This document shows positions 43,209 to 52,388 of a stretch of 64,000 nt of DNA, one piece after another; within the stretch, counting starts at the first letter, position 1; the number at the start of each line of letters is the position of its first letter. The DNA is from Mucilaginibacter xinganensis (GTDB lineage Bacteria; Bacteroidota; Bacteroidia; Sphingobacteriales; Sphingobacteriaceae). The DNA is taken from the NCBI RefSeq assembly GCF_002257585.1, contig NZ_CP022743.1:3844001-3908000 (forward strand), read 5' to 3'. Both the position numbers and the translations under genes were made by a program. A model generated the notes under the pieces. It saw nothing but the letters and a program-made list of their open reading frames with translations. It was not told the origin of the DNA and ran no database searches.

Positions 43209-44012
43209 ATGCCACTAACACCGCCATCAACTGCATCAACACCCGAAACCGCCTTTACCCGGCTGCTTACTATTATGGACGACTTGCGTCTTAACTGCCC
43301 ATGGGATAAAAAGCAAACGCTTGAAAGCCTGCGTCATTTAACTATTGAAGAAACCTATGAACTTTCTGACGCCATATTAAGTGCCGATATGCCTGAAATT
43401 AAAAAGGAACTGGGTGATATTATGCTACATCTGGTGTTTTATGCCCGAATAGCATCAGAAACCAATGATTTCAATATCACAGACGTGCTGAACAGCATTT
43501 GCGACAAACTGGTTAACAGGCACCCGCATATTTACAGCGATGTTGAAGTACAGAATGAAGAGGATGTAAAGCGTAACTGGGAACAAATCAAACTTAAAGA
43601 GGGTAATAAATCGGTATTGGGAGGCGTGCCGGCATCATTACCGGCATTGGTAAAAGCATCGCGCATTCAGGAAAAGGCACGCGGAATTGGGTTTGACTGG
43701 GAAGAAAAAAAGCAGGTATGGGCCAAGGTTGAAGAAGAGCTGCAGGAATTTAAAAACGAGTTTAATGCCGAAGACGAAAGCACCATTGATCATGAAAAAG
43801 CCGAAGGAGAATTTGGTGACCTGCTTTTTTCGTTAATTAACTACGCCCGGTTTATAAATATTAACCCGGAAGATGCTTTAGAAAAAACAAATCGTAAATT
43901 TATAAAACGCTTTCAATACCTTGAGCAAAAAGCCGCCGAAAACGGACAACAGTTACAGGACATGAGCCTTGCCGAAATGGATATATTTTGGGAAGAAGCC
44001 AAAAAAAATTAA
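43209..44012 (+). CDS. mazG: Nucleoside triphosphate pyrophosphohydrolase MazG
   Basis: 267 residues with two MazG domains. Domain 1 has LRLNCPWDKKQTLESLRHLTIEETYELSDAI and KKELGDIMLHLVFYARIASE; domain 2 has KVEEELQEFKNEFN and EGEFGDLLFSLINYARFI. The Glu/Asp helices bind Mg2+. The enzyme hydrolyses (d)NTPs to NMP and pyrophosphate, thought to clear non-canonical nucleotides. A small lipoprotein gene follows after 60 bp. Confidence 0.97.
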   Translation: MPLTPPSTASTPETAFTRLLTIMDDLRLNCPWDKKQTLESLRHLTIEETYELSDAILSADMPEIKKELGDIMLHLVFYARIASETNDFNITDVLNSICDKLVNRHPHIYSDVEVQNEEDVKRNWEQIKLKEGNKSVLGGVPASLPALVKASRIQEKARGIGFDWEEKKQVWAKVEEELQEFKNEFNAEDESTIDHEKAEGEFGDLLFSLINYARFININPEDALEKTNRKFIKRFQYLEQKAAENGQQLQDMSLAEMDIFWEEAKKN

Positions 44013-44072
44013 AATATGCCGATAGTTGTAGCGTTGAATAAAAAATTAACGTAACCAGTTAAAACCAAAATT

Positions 44073-44516
44073 ATGAAGCTAAGATTACTATACCTGTTAC
44101 CTTTTGTGGCAATATTTATGAGCGGCTGCCTTGCAGGAAGCACCAAATCAGCACCCAAGCCAATACCCGATGGTAATTACACAGGCGAATTCAGGCTTTT
44201 ACATATTCATAAAGACAATACTATAGATACCGTTAAAACAAACATTAACCTTTACATATCGCCGGTTTCTACGGCTACCTATGCGGTAACCGGCGACACA
44301 GCTACCGTGCACGCAGGCAGCAAAGGCACTTATGTTTTTAATGACAACGGTACCGCAATTTTTACCGACAACACTTATTCCAGTTTAGCACCGGTAACAA
44401 AAACACACCTCACCGGGGTATATACTTATTTATATGACGGCACAATTTTCCAGATGGTAGCCTATGGCGCCAGGGATACACTGGTGCTCCAATATGATTT
44501 AAAGAAAAAGAACTAA
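44073..44516 (+). CDS. Small lipoprotein of unknown function
   Basis: 147 residues. A signal peptide with lipobox MSGC (Cys19) is followed by a beta-rich domain (GNYTGEFRLLHIHKDNTIDTV, YAVTGDTATVHAGSKGTYVF, DGTIFQMVAYGARDTLVLQYDL) that resembles a small lipocalin-like fold. It is not adjacent to a clear partner: mazG upstream is a housekeeping gene and the ECF operon downstream has its own promoter. No function is proposed. Confidence 0.82.
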   Translation: MKLRLLYLLPFVAIFMSGCLAGSTKSAPKPIPDGNYTGEFRLLHIHKDNTIDTVKTNINLYISPVSTATYAVTGDTATVHAGSKGTYVFNDNGTAIFTDNTYSSLAPVTKTHLTGVYTYLYDGTIFQMVAYGARDTLVLQYDLKKKN

Positions 44517-44626
44517 TTGTTGCTTGTTTATCAACCAGGCAAATCCATTCAACTATTCCGGCAAACTAAATTTAAATTTATTGTAGCGATTTTTTTCCTG
44601 GTTTCGTAAGGGATGTAAAAGGACAG

Positions 44627-44634
44627 TAAATTTG
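44627..44634 (+). promoter_or_regulatory. -7 element (TAAATTTG) of the second ECF operon
   Basis: TAAATTTG fits TAnnTTTG and lies 20 bp before the ATG at 44655. A TTTC sequence (44602-44605) stands 21 bases upstream of it, a weak -33. Confidence 0.5.
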
Positions 44635-44654
44635 AGCTGAATTAAACACATTTG

Positions 44655-45221
44655 ATGCATCAACCGCGGGGCATTGCTGAAGATGAAATAATTAGCAAGT
44701 GCAAAACAGGCAGCTTAAAATACCAGGAACTGCTTTATAAGCAGTTCTATGGCTATGCCATGGGTATTGCCCTGCGTTACAGCATTAACCGCGATGACGC
44801 TTTGGAGGTAGTTAACGATGCTTTTATTAAGGTATTCAACAGCATAAAAAGCTATAATGCCGACAGGCCTTTTAAAGCATGGCTGCGCACTATTATAGTT
44901 AATACAGCTATTGACCGCCGGCGCAAAGAGCTGAAATTTCAACTGCATGTTGAGATTGACAATGCAATGCCGGTTAGCAACGGAGGCAATACCATTGAAA
45001 ATTTAAACGCAAAGGATATATTAAAGCTGATGCAGCAACTACCGGCTGTTCAACTCACCATTTTTAATTTATATGAAATTGATGGCTATAAGCATGATGA
45101 AATAGCTAAAATATTGGCAATACCTGAAAGCTCGTCCAGGGTTTACCTGAGCAGGGCTAAAGAGAAATTAAGAAATATATTACGATCAGAAGCGCATAAC
45201 CATGGACGATCAGTTGGATAA
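44655..45221 (+). CDS. ECF RNA polymerase sigma factor, second system
   Basis: 188 residues from the ATG at 44655 (a TTG precedes it). Sigma-2: YQELLYKQFYGYAMGIALRYSINRDDALEVVNDAFIKVFNSI and a region-2.4 helix PFKAWLRTIIVNTAIDRRRK; sigma-4: LPAVQLTIFNLYEIDGYKHDEIAKILAIPESSSRVYLSRAKEKL. The next gene starts 20 bases inside it and encodes an inner-membrane anchor with a cytoplasmic head, the position of an anti-sigma factor. No FecR is present. Confidence 0.95.
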   Translation: MHQPRGIAEDEIISKCKTGSLKYQELLYKQFYGYAMGIALRYSINRDDALEVVNDAFIKVFNSIKSYNADRPFKAWLRTIIVNTAIDRRRKELKFQLHVEIDNAMPVSNGGNTIENLNAKDILKLMQQLPAVQLTIFNLYEIDGYKHDEIAKILAIPESSSRVYLSRAKEKLRNILRSEAHNHGRSVG

Positions 45222-46542
45222 CGACTTAAGGGACCACATAAAGGAGGTGTTCCACAATTTCGAAGACCCTTCTGCCAATGAGGGCTGGTTGCTGCTGCGG
45301 GAAAAATTTCCGGAGCAGCAGTCAAAGCGCCGTGGGCTTGCCTGGATCTGGTGGGGTTCGTCGGCTGCAATTTTGCTGGCGTTTTTAGGCATTGGTTTAT
45401 GGATGATAAACAGGCCCGTTGCACCGAAAAACAATGTGGTTAAAATGTTAAAATATCCGGAACGCGAAAACTTAACCGTCAAAAAAATTCAGGAAGACAC
45501 CACTGGTGAACATACAGCACCGGTTAAAAAGCACCCCGGTAAAACACAAGCGACAGTCAGCTATCAGGCCCTGCTGTTAAGCCCTGTTACCCTTCCAGGT
45601 GCTCCAATGCAGTCCGGTGAGTCGCGTGTTAAAACAAACCGGGCGCCTGCATATGATGATAGTATCAGCAAATCGCTGCGACTTGCTAAAGCAACAGCTG
45701 ACAGCTCAAATATATTTATTAATAAAAATAAAATGGCACCGCAAATGGCGGTAAATAATGAGCCAAACGGCGAAAAGCAGCAGCCGGTTCCAATGCAGGA
45801 GAAAAAACCCATAAAATCAATTATTGCCATGTTTAATGAAGATAAAGGGGAAAAAGCTAAAAAGACGGAAGACGCAAGCCAAAACCAAAAAGTTAGGTTT
45901 GCGGTATATGCAGCCACTTATTTTAATTACGCCAAAGGGAGCGATAACCAGGTGAATGCCGGGGCGGGCTTCACGTCTGACATCAGGATCAGTACAAACC
46001 TGAAGCTGGTAACGGGCATTTCCATTGCCCAAAACTCGTTGAGTTATACCGATTTTCCATCCGCCGTAGCTTCTGCAAAAAGTAACCTGTACGTACCGTC
46101 GGCTGTTACCAATGCGTCCATGGCTTTTACGGCATCATCGACACCTAAAATAAGGAATTATAATGCCAGCCTTATCGGGCTTGACATCCCTATAAATATA
46201 AAATATGAGTTTAACCCTCAAAAAAGCGATGCTTACTTCTCTATGGGTTTAAGTTCAGGTACTTTTATTGACGAGTCATATACCTACAAGTATAACTACC
46301 CATCGTTCCTTTCTGAAAAGCTGCAGCAAACACAGGATGAAACTACCGGAAAAAACTTCGGCAGCTTTTACTTTGCAAAAACATTAAATGTGGCGTTTGG
46401 TATTGGCTACCCCTTTGGTAAAAACCGGCTTATTATTGAGCCTTTTTTAAAATACCCGCTTGACGGTATGGGCTCGCAAAACCTCAAATTTGGTGCCGGC
46501 GGCTTAAACCTGAAACTGAATTTCCAATCGCCACACAAATGA
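45202..46542 (+). CDS. Fusion of anti-sigma-like inner-membrane anchor and outer-membrane beta-barrel
   Basis: 446 residues. A cytoplasmic head of about 46 residues (DDQLDNDLRDHIKEVFHNFE) is followed by one membrane segment (WIWWGSSAAILLAFLGIGLW, about 48-67), a 160-residue Pro/Lys/Gln-rich linker, and a C-terminal barrel-like domain (about 231-446) with FAVYAATYFNYAKGS, GFTSDIRISTNLKLVTGISI, LIGLDIPINIKYEF, AFGIGYPFGKN and NLKLNF. There is no signal peptide, so the barrel would be carried by an inner-membrane protein. The start overlaps the sigma gene by 20 bases. The head is probably the anti-sigma factor and the barrel a sensor; this is inferred from position and topology. Confidence 0.8.
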   Translation: MDDQLDNDLRDHIKEVFHNFEDPSANEGWLLLREKFPEQQSKRRGLAWIWWGSSAAILLAFLGIGLWMINRPVAPKNNVVKMLKYPERENLTVKKIQEDTTGEHTAPVKKHPGKTQATVSYQALLLSPVTLPGAPMQSGESRVKTNRAPAYDDSISKSLRLAKATADSSNIFINKNKMAPQMAVNNEPNGEKQQPVPMQEKKPIKSIIAMFNEDKGEKAKKTEDASQNQKVRFAVYAATYFNYAKGSDNQVNAGAGFTSDIRISTNLKLVTGISIAQNSLSYTDFPSAVASAKSNLYVPSAVTNASMAFTASSTPKIRNYNASLIGLDIPINIKYEFNPQKSDAYFSMGLSSGTFIDESYTYKYNYPSFLSEKLQQTQDETTGKNFGSFYFAKTLNVAFGIGYPFGKNRLIIEPFLKYPLDGMGSQNLKFGAGGLNLKLNFQSPHK

Positions 46543-47258
46543 AAAAACTTACCTTAACCTTATCACTTTTTTTTCTTTTAACCAACGTTTTTGCTCAGAA
46601 AATCGAATTGTCGGTGCAAACCAGCGCTGCGCTGCTCCATTTTGCTGGCACCTCAACCACGTCCCAAACAATTATTAATACCGGTGCAACACCTTACACT
46701 AACAACCCGTACGGTAAAGAAGCCGGTTTGGGCTATAGTTTGGGCCTGCAGGCGCAATATATTGCAAAGGGCGGTTTTATAGCGGGTGTACAAACTGGTT
46801 TTGACAGGCTGCGAAGCAAGGTTGATATTACTGGTGTGACGCCGCAGTATTATCTTGATTACAACTTTAATTACGCTCCGTTTCCTGCCAAAGGAGAAAC
46901 TTATTTAACAACCCAGGATATTAACTTAAGCCCTTACCTGGGCTATAGGTTTATAATTAAAAGAGTAAAATTAGACCTGATGCCGGGACTTGACCTGGGC
47001 TTTAACTTAAGTTTATACGACAGGGGGAGTGCAAAAACCACCGGAGACCAAACTACTTACAAAACAAATTATAGAGAACCTAACGCCCCAACCGATGTAA
47101 GGCTTAAGCTTAGCTTAGCTGCAATGTATAATCGTTTTGGAGTAACGGCATCATACGCACATGGCGTAACCAATTATGAGTCGAATATCATTGGCGACAA
47201 TTCATACCAGGCCCACAGCGAATTATTTAGATTCGGCGTTAGCTACCGGATAAATTAA
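46539..47258 (+). CDS. PorT-family outer-membrane beta-barrel protein
   Basis: 239 residues with a signal peptide (MKKLTLTLSLFFLLTNVFAQ) and a barrel: AGLGYSLGLQAQYIAKGGFIAGVQTGFDRLRSKVD, ITGVTPQYYLDYNFNYAPF, LSPYLGYRF, KLDLMPGLDLGFNLSLYD and a final GVSYRIN strand. It overlaps the fusion gene by four bases (ATGA), so both are translationally coupled. It could be the outer-membrane partner of the fused barrel or a porin controlled by the system. Confidence 0.9.
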   Translation: MKKLTLTLSLFFLLTNVFAQKIELSVQTSAALLHFAGTSTTSQTIINTGATPYTNNPYGKEAGLGYSLGLQAQYIAKGGFIAGVQTGFDRLRSKVDITGVTPQYYLDYNFNYAPFPAKGETYLTTQDINLSPYLGYRFIIKRVKLDLMPGLDLGFNLSLYDRGSAKTTGDQTTYKTNYREPNAPTDVRLKLSLAAMYNRFGVTASYAHGVTNYESNIIGDNSYQAHSELFRFGVSYRIN

Positions 47259-47301
47259 TCATAATCAGAACTGTAAAGCTTAGTCGCTATTACCTGCAAT
47301 G

Positions 47302-48522
47302 CTACTTAAACTGTATAGCTTTTACCGGCTCAATCCGGGTTACCAGCATAGACGGGATGATCATCACCAGTAAACAAATAATAAGCGTGCCTATGTTTAA
47401 AATTGATATTTCTATCCAGTTGAACTTAATAGGCACAAAACTCATGTAATAAGATGCCTGGTCGAGTTTAAAGAAATGGGTTTGTGCCTGGAACATACCT
47501 ATCCCCAAGCCAAAAACGTTACCAAATAGCATCCCCAGGCCTATGAGGTAAAATGCGTTGTAAAGAAATACTTTTCGAATGGCCCAGTTATTGGCGCCCA
47601 TGGCTTTTAACATGCCAATCATGGTGGTACGTTCCACAATCATGATTAACAGGGCGGAGATCATATTAATAACCGCAACCAGTATCATTAACACCAAAAC
47701 CACCTTGGTATTGCCATCAAGCAGATCAAGCCAGCCGAAGATTACACCAAAGCTTTCCATTACCGTGTAAGATTTAAGTTTGGCCGGCAATATATCATCA
47801 ATTTTATTTGCGGAATAATTGATCTCATCAAAATCATTCAACCTGATCTCGTAACCTCCAATATCATCAGGTTTCCAGTTATTAAGCCGGTTAATGATCG
47901 ACAGATCACCTACAACGTACTGCTTATCGATCTCTTCAATTCCTGTACTGTAAATTCCTGTAATGGTAAACGGGCGCCACCTCAGCGGTTCCTGTGCAAA
48001 ATACATCAAAATCTTATCGCCTACCTTAAGCTTTAAACGGTTGGCCGTTATTTGAGAAATGAGCAACTGCTTTTTAGCCTCAACAGTATCGGTAAAATCA
48101 AGCACTTTACCACTAACCAGGTTCTTTTGAAAAAACGCGCGGTTATAGGTTCTCTCTACCCCCTTTAATACCACGCCTTCAATTTCGGTGCTGGTTTTAA
48201 TAATACCGGGCTTTGTGGCAAAGGCCGTTACGCCACCAACGTTGTCAATATGCTGCGCCTTTTTTACAAAGCTGTTATCAGCTTTAAACGGGGAGTTTTC
48301 GAATGAATTATTAAGATCGAACTTCACCACCTGGATATCTCCGGAAAAACCTCTAATCTTTTCCCTTATCTCCTGCTTAAACCCCCGTACTATAATAAGC
48401 GTTAATATCATAACACCTAAACCCAGCATAATGCCAAGAATAGCTATGCGCACAATCAGTTTTGAAAATGTGCGTTTAGATTTAAAAGTTATGCGGTTAG
48501 CTATAAAATAGGCGAAACTCAA
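47302..48522 (-). CDS. LolC/E-like ABC transporter permease
   Basis: 406 residues with four membrane segments and a periplasmic MacB-like core between the first and second (about 40-265). The N-terminus MSFAYFIANRITFKSKRTFSKLIVRIAILGI fits homologues; the codon at 48522 is TTG, and no in-frame ATG is near, so this gene appears to use TTG. FtsX motifs IMLGLGVMILTLIIVRGFK and LMIMVERTTMIGMLKAMGANNW are present. It probably extracts lipoproteins from the inner membrane with a LolD ATPase, which is not encoded here. It is divergent from the NamZ-like gene. Confidence 0.92.
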   Translation of the reverse strand: MSFAYFIANRITFKSKRTFSKLIVRIAILGIMLGLGVMILTLIIVRGFKQEIREKIRGFSGDIQVVKFDLNNSFENSPFKADNSFVKKAQHIDNVGGVTAFATKPGIIKTSTEIEGVVLKGVERTYNRAFFQKNLVSGKVLDFTDTVEAKKQLLISQITANRLKLKVGDKILMYFAQEPLRWRPFTITGIYSTGIEEIDKQYVVGDLSIINRLNNWKPDDIGGYEIRLNDFDEINYSANKIDDILPAKLKSYTVMESFGVIFGWLDLLDGNTKVVLVLMILVAVINMISALLIMIVERTTMIGMLKAMGANNWAIRKVFLYNAFYLIGLGMLFGNVFGLGIGMFQAQTHFFKLDQASYYMSFVPIKFNWIEISILNIGTLIICLLVMIIPSMLVTRIEPVKAIQFK

Positions 48523-48608
48523 TGCGACATGGATTTTTAGTACCTTCGCAAATATGCGGTTTTGCTGTTAAAAACCTGCAAACTTTAAATAACACCAGCG
48601 GTTTATTT

Positions 48609-49838
48609 ATGATGAGGATAAAGCTTTTTCTACAATTTTCAATAATTGCATGTTTACTATCATGTGCCGTATCGGGCCAAAAAAGCAATTATAGCCCTTT
48701 AGCCGGCGCTACCGCAAATAAATTACCGGTTATAACAGCTGCCGACCAAACCAATCTTTATATAAATTACCTTAAGGGAAAAAACGTAGGAATGGTTATT
48801 AACCAAACCTCAATTATAGGTAAAAACAAAACGCTTAGCCTGGATAGCCTGGTAAAACTTGGCATAGCTGTTAAGAAAATTTACGGACCGGAACACGGTT
48901 TTAGAGGCGATGCCAGTAATGGTACCGACGTAAATAACAGCGTGGATACTAAAACAGGGGTGCCCGTAATTTCTATTTACGGCAACAAACACTTTAAACC
49001 CACTGCCGAAGATTTAAAGGGAATAGATATATTGATTTATGACATTCAGGATGTGGGGGCCAGGTTTTACACCTACCTTTCAACCCTGCAATATGTAATG
49101 GAAGCCTGTGCCGAAAATAATATTGAGCTGATGATACTTGACAGGCCAAACCCTAACGGCTTTTATGTAGACGGGCCTGTTTTGGATACCGCTTACCGTT
49201 CATTTGTAGGCATGAACCCTATCCCTGTTGTGCACGGGCTTACCACTGCGGAATATGCCCAAATGCTAAACGGCGAGGGATGGTTAACAAACCATGAAAA
49301 ATGCAAACTAAAAATAATCAAGGTGGCTAATTACAAGCATAGTTCGCATTATGTACTCCCGGTAAACCCATCGCCCAATTTAAATACAGATAAGTCAATT
49401 TTGTTATACCCGTCAGTATGTTTGTTTGAAGGTACAACCTTAAGCCTCGGCAGGGGTACTATGCAACCTTTTTTACAGATCGGGCATCCGGCACTTACAG
49501 GCAAATATACATACGCATTCACGCCGGTAAGTATCAAAGGCATGAGTGAAGATCCGCCTCAAAAAAACAAAACATGTTATGGGCTCGACCTGAAAAATTA
49601 TGATACAAATACCATTTACGCTGATGGTAAACTTAACCTGGCATGGCTGATTGAACTATATAAAGCATTCCCCGATAAGGAGCACTTTTTTAACGCCTAC
49701 TTTACGAAGCTGACAGGCACAACGGAACTACGTAAGCAAATTGAAGCCGGTAAAAGCGAAGCCGAAATAAGGTCCGGCTGGGAGCCAGCATTAAGCAATT
49801 ACAAAACCATGCGGCTAAAGTATTTACTTTACCAGTAA
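48609..49838 (+). CDS. DUF1343 protein, NamZ-like exo-beta-N-acetylmuramidase
   Basis: About 409 residues from the ATG at 48609 (another Met follows at 48612); an ATG at 48522 would place a long unlikely leader before the lipoprotein signal FLQFSIIACLLSC. The DUF1343 domain fills the rest: KNVGMVINQTSIIG, KIYGPEHGFRGDASNGTDV, DILIYDIQDVGARFYTYLSTLQYVMEA and LDRPNPNGFYVDGPVLD. NamZ of Bacillus subtilis and relatives in Bacteroidota remove MurNAc from the non-reducing end of murein fragments. It may feed the BadF-type kinase and MurQ (5464). Confidence 0.92.
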   Translation: MMRIKLFLQFSIIACLLSCAVSGQKSNYSPLAGATANKLPVITAADQTNLYINYLKGKNVGMVINQTSIIGKNKTLSLDSLVKLGIAVKKIYGPEHGFRGDASNGTDVNNSVDTKTGVPVISIYGNKHFKPTAEDLKGIDILIYDIQDVGARFYTYLSTLQYVMEACAENNIELMILDRPNPNGFYVDGPVLDTAYRSFVGMNPIPVVHGLTTAEYAQMLNGEGWLTNHEKCKLKIIKVANYKHSSHYVLPVNPSPNLNTDKSILLYPSVCLFEGTTLSLGRGTMQPFLQIGHPALTGKYTYAFTPVSIKGMSEDPPQKNKTCYGLDLKNYDTNTIYADGKLNLAWLIELYKAFPDKEHFFNAYFTKLTGTTELRKQIEAGKSEAEIRSGWEPALSNYKTMRLKYLLYQ

Positions 49839-50013
49839 GCAATTACGAAATATTTGAATACTGATCTGCTAAATGGTCCACCTCCAAAAACAGCAATAAA
49901 AACTATTCTTTAATGCACCTTTCCTTTAAATTGGGCCGGGTTAAGGCGGGAATAGTTTCTTGCCCCGATGCTTATTTTTTGTTATCTTTAGGAGTTAGCG
50001 TTTTTATCTATAT

Positions 50014-50931
50014 ATGAAGATTATTTTTATGGGTACCCCCCAGTTTGCGGTAGCATCATTAGATGCCCTGGTAAAAGCAGGATGTAATATAATTGCCGTT
50101 GTAACCGCTCCGGATAAACCTGCCGGCCGCGGACAGAAGCTAAATGAATCGGCTGTTAAACAATATGCAGTGGCAAATGGCATAAAAGTTTTGCAGCCAG
50201 AAAAATTAAAGAACCCGGAATTTTTAGAAGAATTAAGATCGCTGCGTGCCGACCTGCAGGTAGTGGTGGCTTTTAGAATGCTGCCCGAAGTGGTTTGGAA
50301 TATGCCGCCGCGCGGCACCATAAACCTCCATGCATCCTTATTGCCGCAATACCGTGGTGCAGCCCCTATAAACTGGGTATTGATAAATGGCGAAAAAGAG
50401 AGTGGCGTTACCACTTTTTTCCTGAAACATGAAATAGATACAGGCGATATCTTATTCACCGAAAAAGTTACTTTAACCGGCCACGAAACCGCTGGTGACC
50501 TGCACGACCGCCTGATGAACAAAGGCGCTGGTTTGTTGGTAAAAACAGTTAAAGGCGTTGAAAGCGGCCGGTATAACGAGCACCCCCAATCTGCCTTGCT
50601 TGATGGCGTTGAGTTAAAACACGCCCCTAAAATTTTTAAAGAAGATTGTTTGATTGACTGGCAGCAACCTGCTGAAAGTATCTACAACAAAATTCGCGGT
50701 TTAAGCCCCTCGCCTACTGCCTATACCATGCTCAATGGTAAAATTTTGAAAATATTCCACGCCAAATTTGAAAATGCTGAACCGGGTATCCAGCCCGGTG
50801 GTTTTTTATCCGACAATAAAACTTTTTTAAAATTTGCAGCGGGTGACGGACATGTTTACCTAACTGATGTACAATTAGAGGGCAAAAAGCAAATGGACAT
50901 TGAGCAATTTTTAAGGGGCGTGAAGTTATAA
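50014..50931 (+). CDS. fmt: Methionyl-tRNA formyltransferase
   Basis: 305 residues. The N-terminal formyl-transferase domain has MKIIFMGTPQFAVASLDAL, VTAPDKPAGRGQKLNES, INLHASLLPQYRGAAPINWVL (the HxSLLP catalytic block) and ITFFLKHEIDTGDILF; the C-terminal OB-like domain (about 205-305) has IRGLSPSPTAYT. Fmt formylates the initiator Met-tRNA; two initiator tRNA genes are at 10528 and 10698. A TATCTTTA sequence at about 49983-49990 is a probable -7 variant. Confidence 0.97.
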   Translation: MKIIFMGTPQFAVASLDALVKAGCNIIAVVTAPDKPAGRGQKLNESAVKQYAVANGIKVLQPEKLKNPEFLEELRSLRADLQVVVAFRMLPEVVWNMPPRGTINLHASLLPQYRGAAPINWVLINGEKESGVTTFFLKHEIDTGDILFTEKVTLTGHETAGDLHDRLMNKGAGLLVKTVKGVESGRYNEHPQSALLDGVELKHAPKIFKEDCLIDWQQPAESIYNKIRGLSPSPTAYTMLNGKILKIFHAKFENAEPGIQPGGFLSDNKTFLKFAAGDGHVYLTDVQLEGKKQMDIEQFLRGVKL

Positions 50932-50956
50932 AGCGCACGATATTTTAAAAACTTCA

Positions 50957-50964
50957 TAAGTTTG
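50957..50964 (+). promoter_or_regulatory. -7 element (TAAGTTTG) of the dehydrogenase gene
   Basis: TAAGTTTG fits TAnnTTTG and ends 24 bp before the ATG at 50989. Confidence 0.45.
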
Positions 50965-50988
50965 ACTCCTGATTTATTCAATAGAACC

Positions 50989-51927
50989 ATGAGCGAAAGA
51001 ATAGAAATTGCAGTGCTGGATGATTACCAGGATGTAGCCTTTACCCTGGCCGACTGGTCGGTTGTCAGGCAGCGCGCCAATGTGACGGTGTTTAACGATC
51101 ACCTGGCTGATGAAAATGACGTTATAACACGGTTATTGCCATTTCAGGTGGTTTGCGTAATGCGCGAGCGCACACCGTTAACCAGGCAGATCCTCTCAAA
51201 ACTGCCTAATCTAAAACTAATCATTTCAACCGGGCGGCGCAATGCATCAATAGATGAGAAAGCTGTTGCTGAATTGGGCATTACCCTAAAAACTACCGGC
51301 TACATTGGCAGCGGCGCACCAGAGTTTACATGGGCGATGCTAATGGCAATTGCGCGCAACATTCCGCTTGAAAACGAAAACCTTCGCAAAGGTTTATGGC
51401 AAACCACCATCGCAACAGACCTGATCGGAAAAACTATCGGGATAATCGGACTGGGTAATATCGGCGCCAAAATAGCGGCATACGCCAGGGTATTCGATAT
51501 GAATGTTATAGCCTGGAGCGAAAATTTAACCGAAGAAAAAGCCGCGGCTGCAGGCGTAAAGTTGGTGAGTAAAGAAACCTTATTGAAAGAAGCTGACTTT
51601 GTAACCATCCACCTGGTATTAAGTGACCGCTCAAGAGGGATTATTCAACAAACTGACCTGGATCTTATGAAGCCGTCTGCCTACTTAATAAATACTTCAC
51701 GCGGGCCACTGATTGACGAGGCAGCGCTCATTAGCACCTTACAGCAAAAGAAAATAGCCGGCGCCGCTGTTGATGTTTACGACACCGAGCCTCTTCCGGC
51801 AAACCACCCCTTCCGTAAACTGGATAATGTGCTGGCAACGCCGCACATAGGATATGTTACCGAGAAAACCTATAAACTTTTTTATGAGGACACAGTAACC
51901 GAGATCCTCAATTGGCTCAATGGTTGA
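50989..51927 (+). CDS. D-2-hydroxyacid dehydrogenase
   Basis: 312 residues from the ATG at 50989 (MSERIEIAVLDDYQDVAF); an in-frame TTG at 50962 is inside the promoter. The NAD-binding domain has IGIIGLGNIGAKIAAYARVF, the catalytic Arg in NTSRGPLIDEAAL, the Glu in YDTEPLPANHPF and the His in ATPHIGYVTEKTY. The D-2-hydroxyacid dehydrogenases interconvert 2-hydroxy and 2-keto acids, such as 3-phosphoglycerate or glyoxylate. It is not cotranscribed with fmt. The exact substrate is unknown. Confidence 0.92.
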   Translation: MSERIEIAVLDDYQDVAFTLADWSVVRQRANVTVFNDHLADENDVITRLLPFQVVCVMRERTPLTRQILSKLPNLKLIISTGRRNASIDEKAVAELGITLKTTGYIGSGAPEFTWAMLMAIARNIPLENENLRKGLWQTTIATDLIGKTIGIIGLGNIGAKIAAYARVFDMNVIAWSENLTEEKAAAAGVKLVSKETLLKEADFVTIHLVLSDRSRGIIQQTDLDLMKPSAYLINTSRGPLIDEAALISTLQQKKIAGAAVDVYDTEPLPANHPFRKLDNVLATPHIGYVTEKTYKLFYEDTVTEILNWLNG

Positions 51928-52080
51928 TCCTTAAAAAGGGCCGATAGTGCTTTCGAACAACTGCCTAACGCTATCAAATAGCCAAAGAAGTATTATTTTA
52001 ATTCCACTGTAACATTTTGTTGCTTATATGTCTCAAAAGCATATTAAGTTAAAACTTCACACATTTAACCAATAAACAAA

Positions 52081-52359
52081 ATGACAACTAAAGAAACATT
52101 TTCCGTTAACGGCGAGGCCCTGCTTGGAAAAATAAAAGAACTAATACATGAAGGTAACGTTACCAGGATCACCATCACTGATAAATCGGGTAAAGAGATT
52201 ATGAACTTTCCGCTGGCGATAGGCTTGGTGGGTGTACTACTGGCACCTATATTTGCTGCGATTGGTGCAATTGCTGCTTTAGCTACAGAATGTACAATAA
52301 CGGTTGAAAGGGAGGTTAATGATAAGGAAGACCCCACAGCCGAAGTTAAGCCGGAGTAG
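52081..52359 (+). CDS. DUF4342 protein
   Basis: 92 residues. FSVNGEALLGKIKELIHEGNVTRITITDKSGKEIMNFPLAIGLVGVLLAPIFAAIGAIAALATECTITVERE is the DUF4342 signature: a basic helix, a beta hairpin and one hydrophobic segment (LAIGLVGVLLAPIFAAIGAIAAL). It lies 29 bp before an ABC ATPase and its permease, so it may anchor or regulate that transporter. The biochemical role of DUF4342 is not established. Confidence 0.93.
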   Translation: MTTKETFSVNGEALLGKIKELIHEGNVTRITITDKSGKEIMNFPLAIGLVGVLLAPIFAAIGAIAALATECTITVEREVNDKEDPTAEVKPE

Positions 52360-52388
52360 TACTGTACGCTGGTAACAAAAACTAAATA

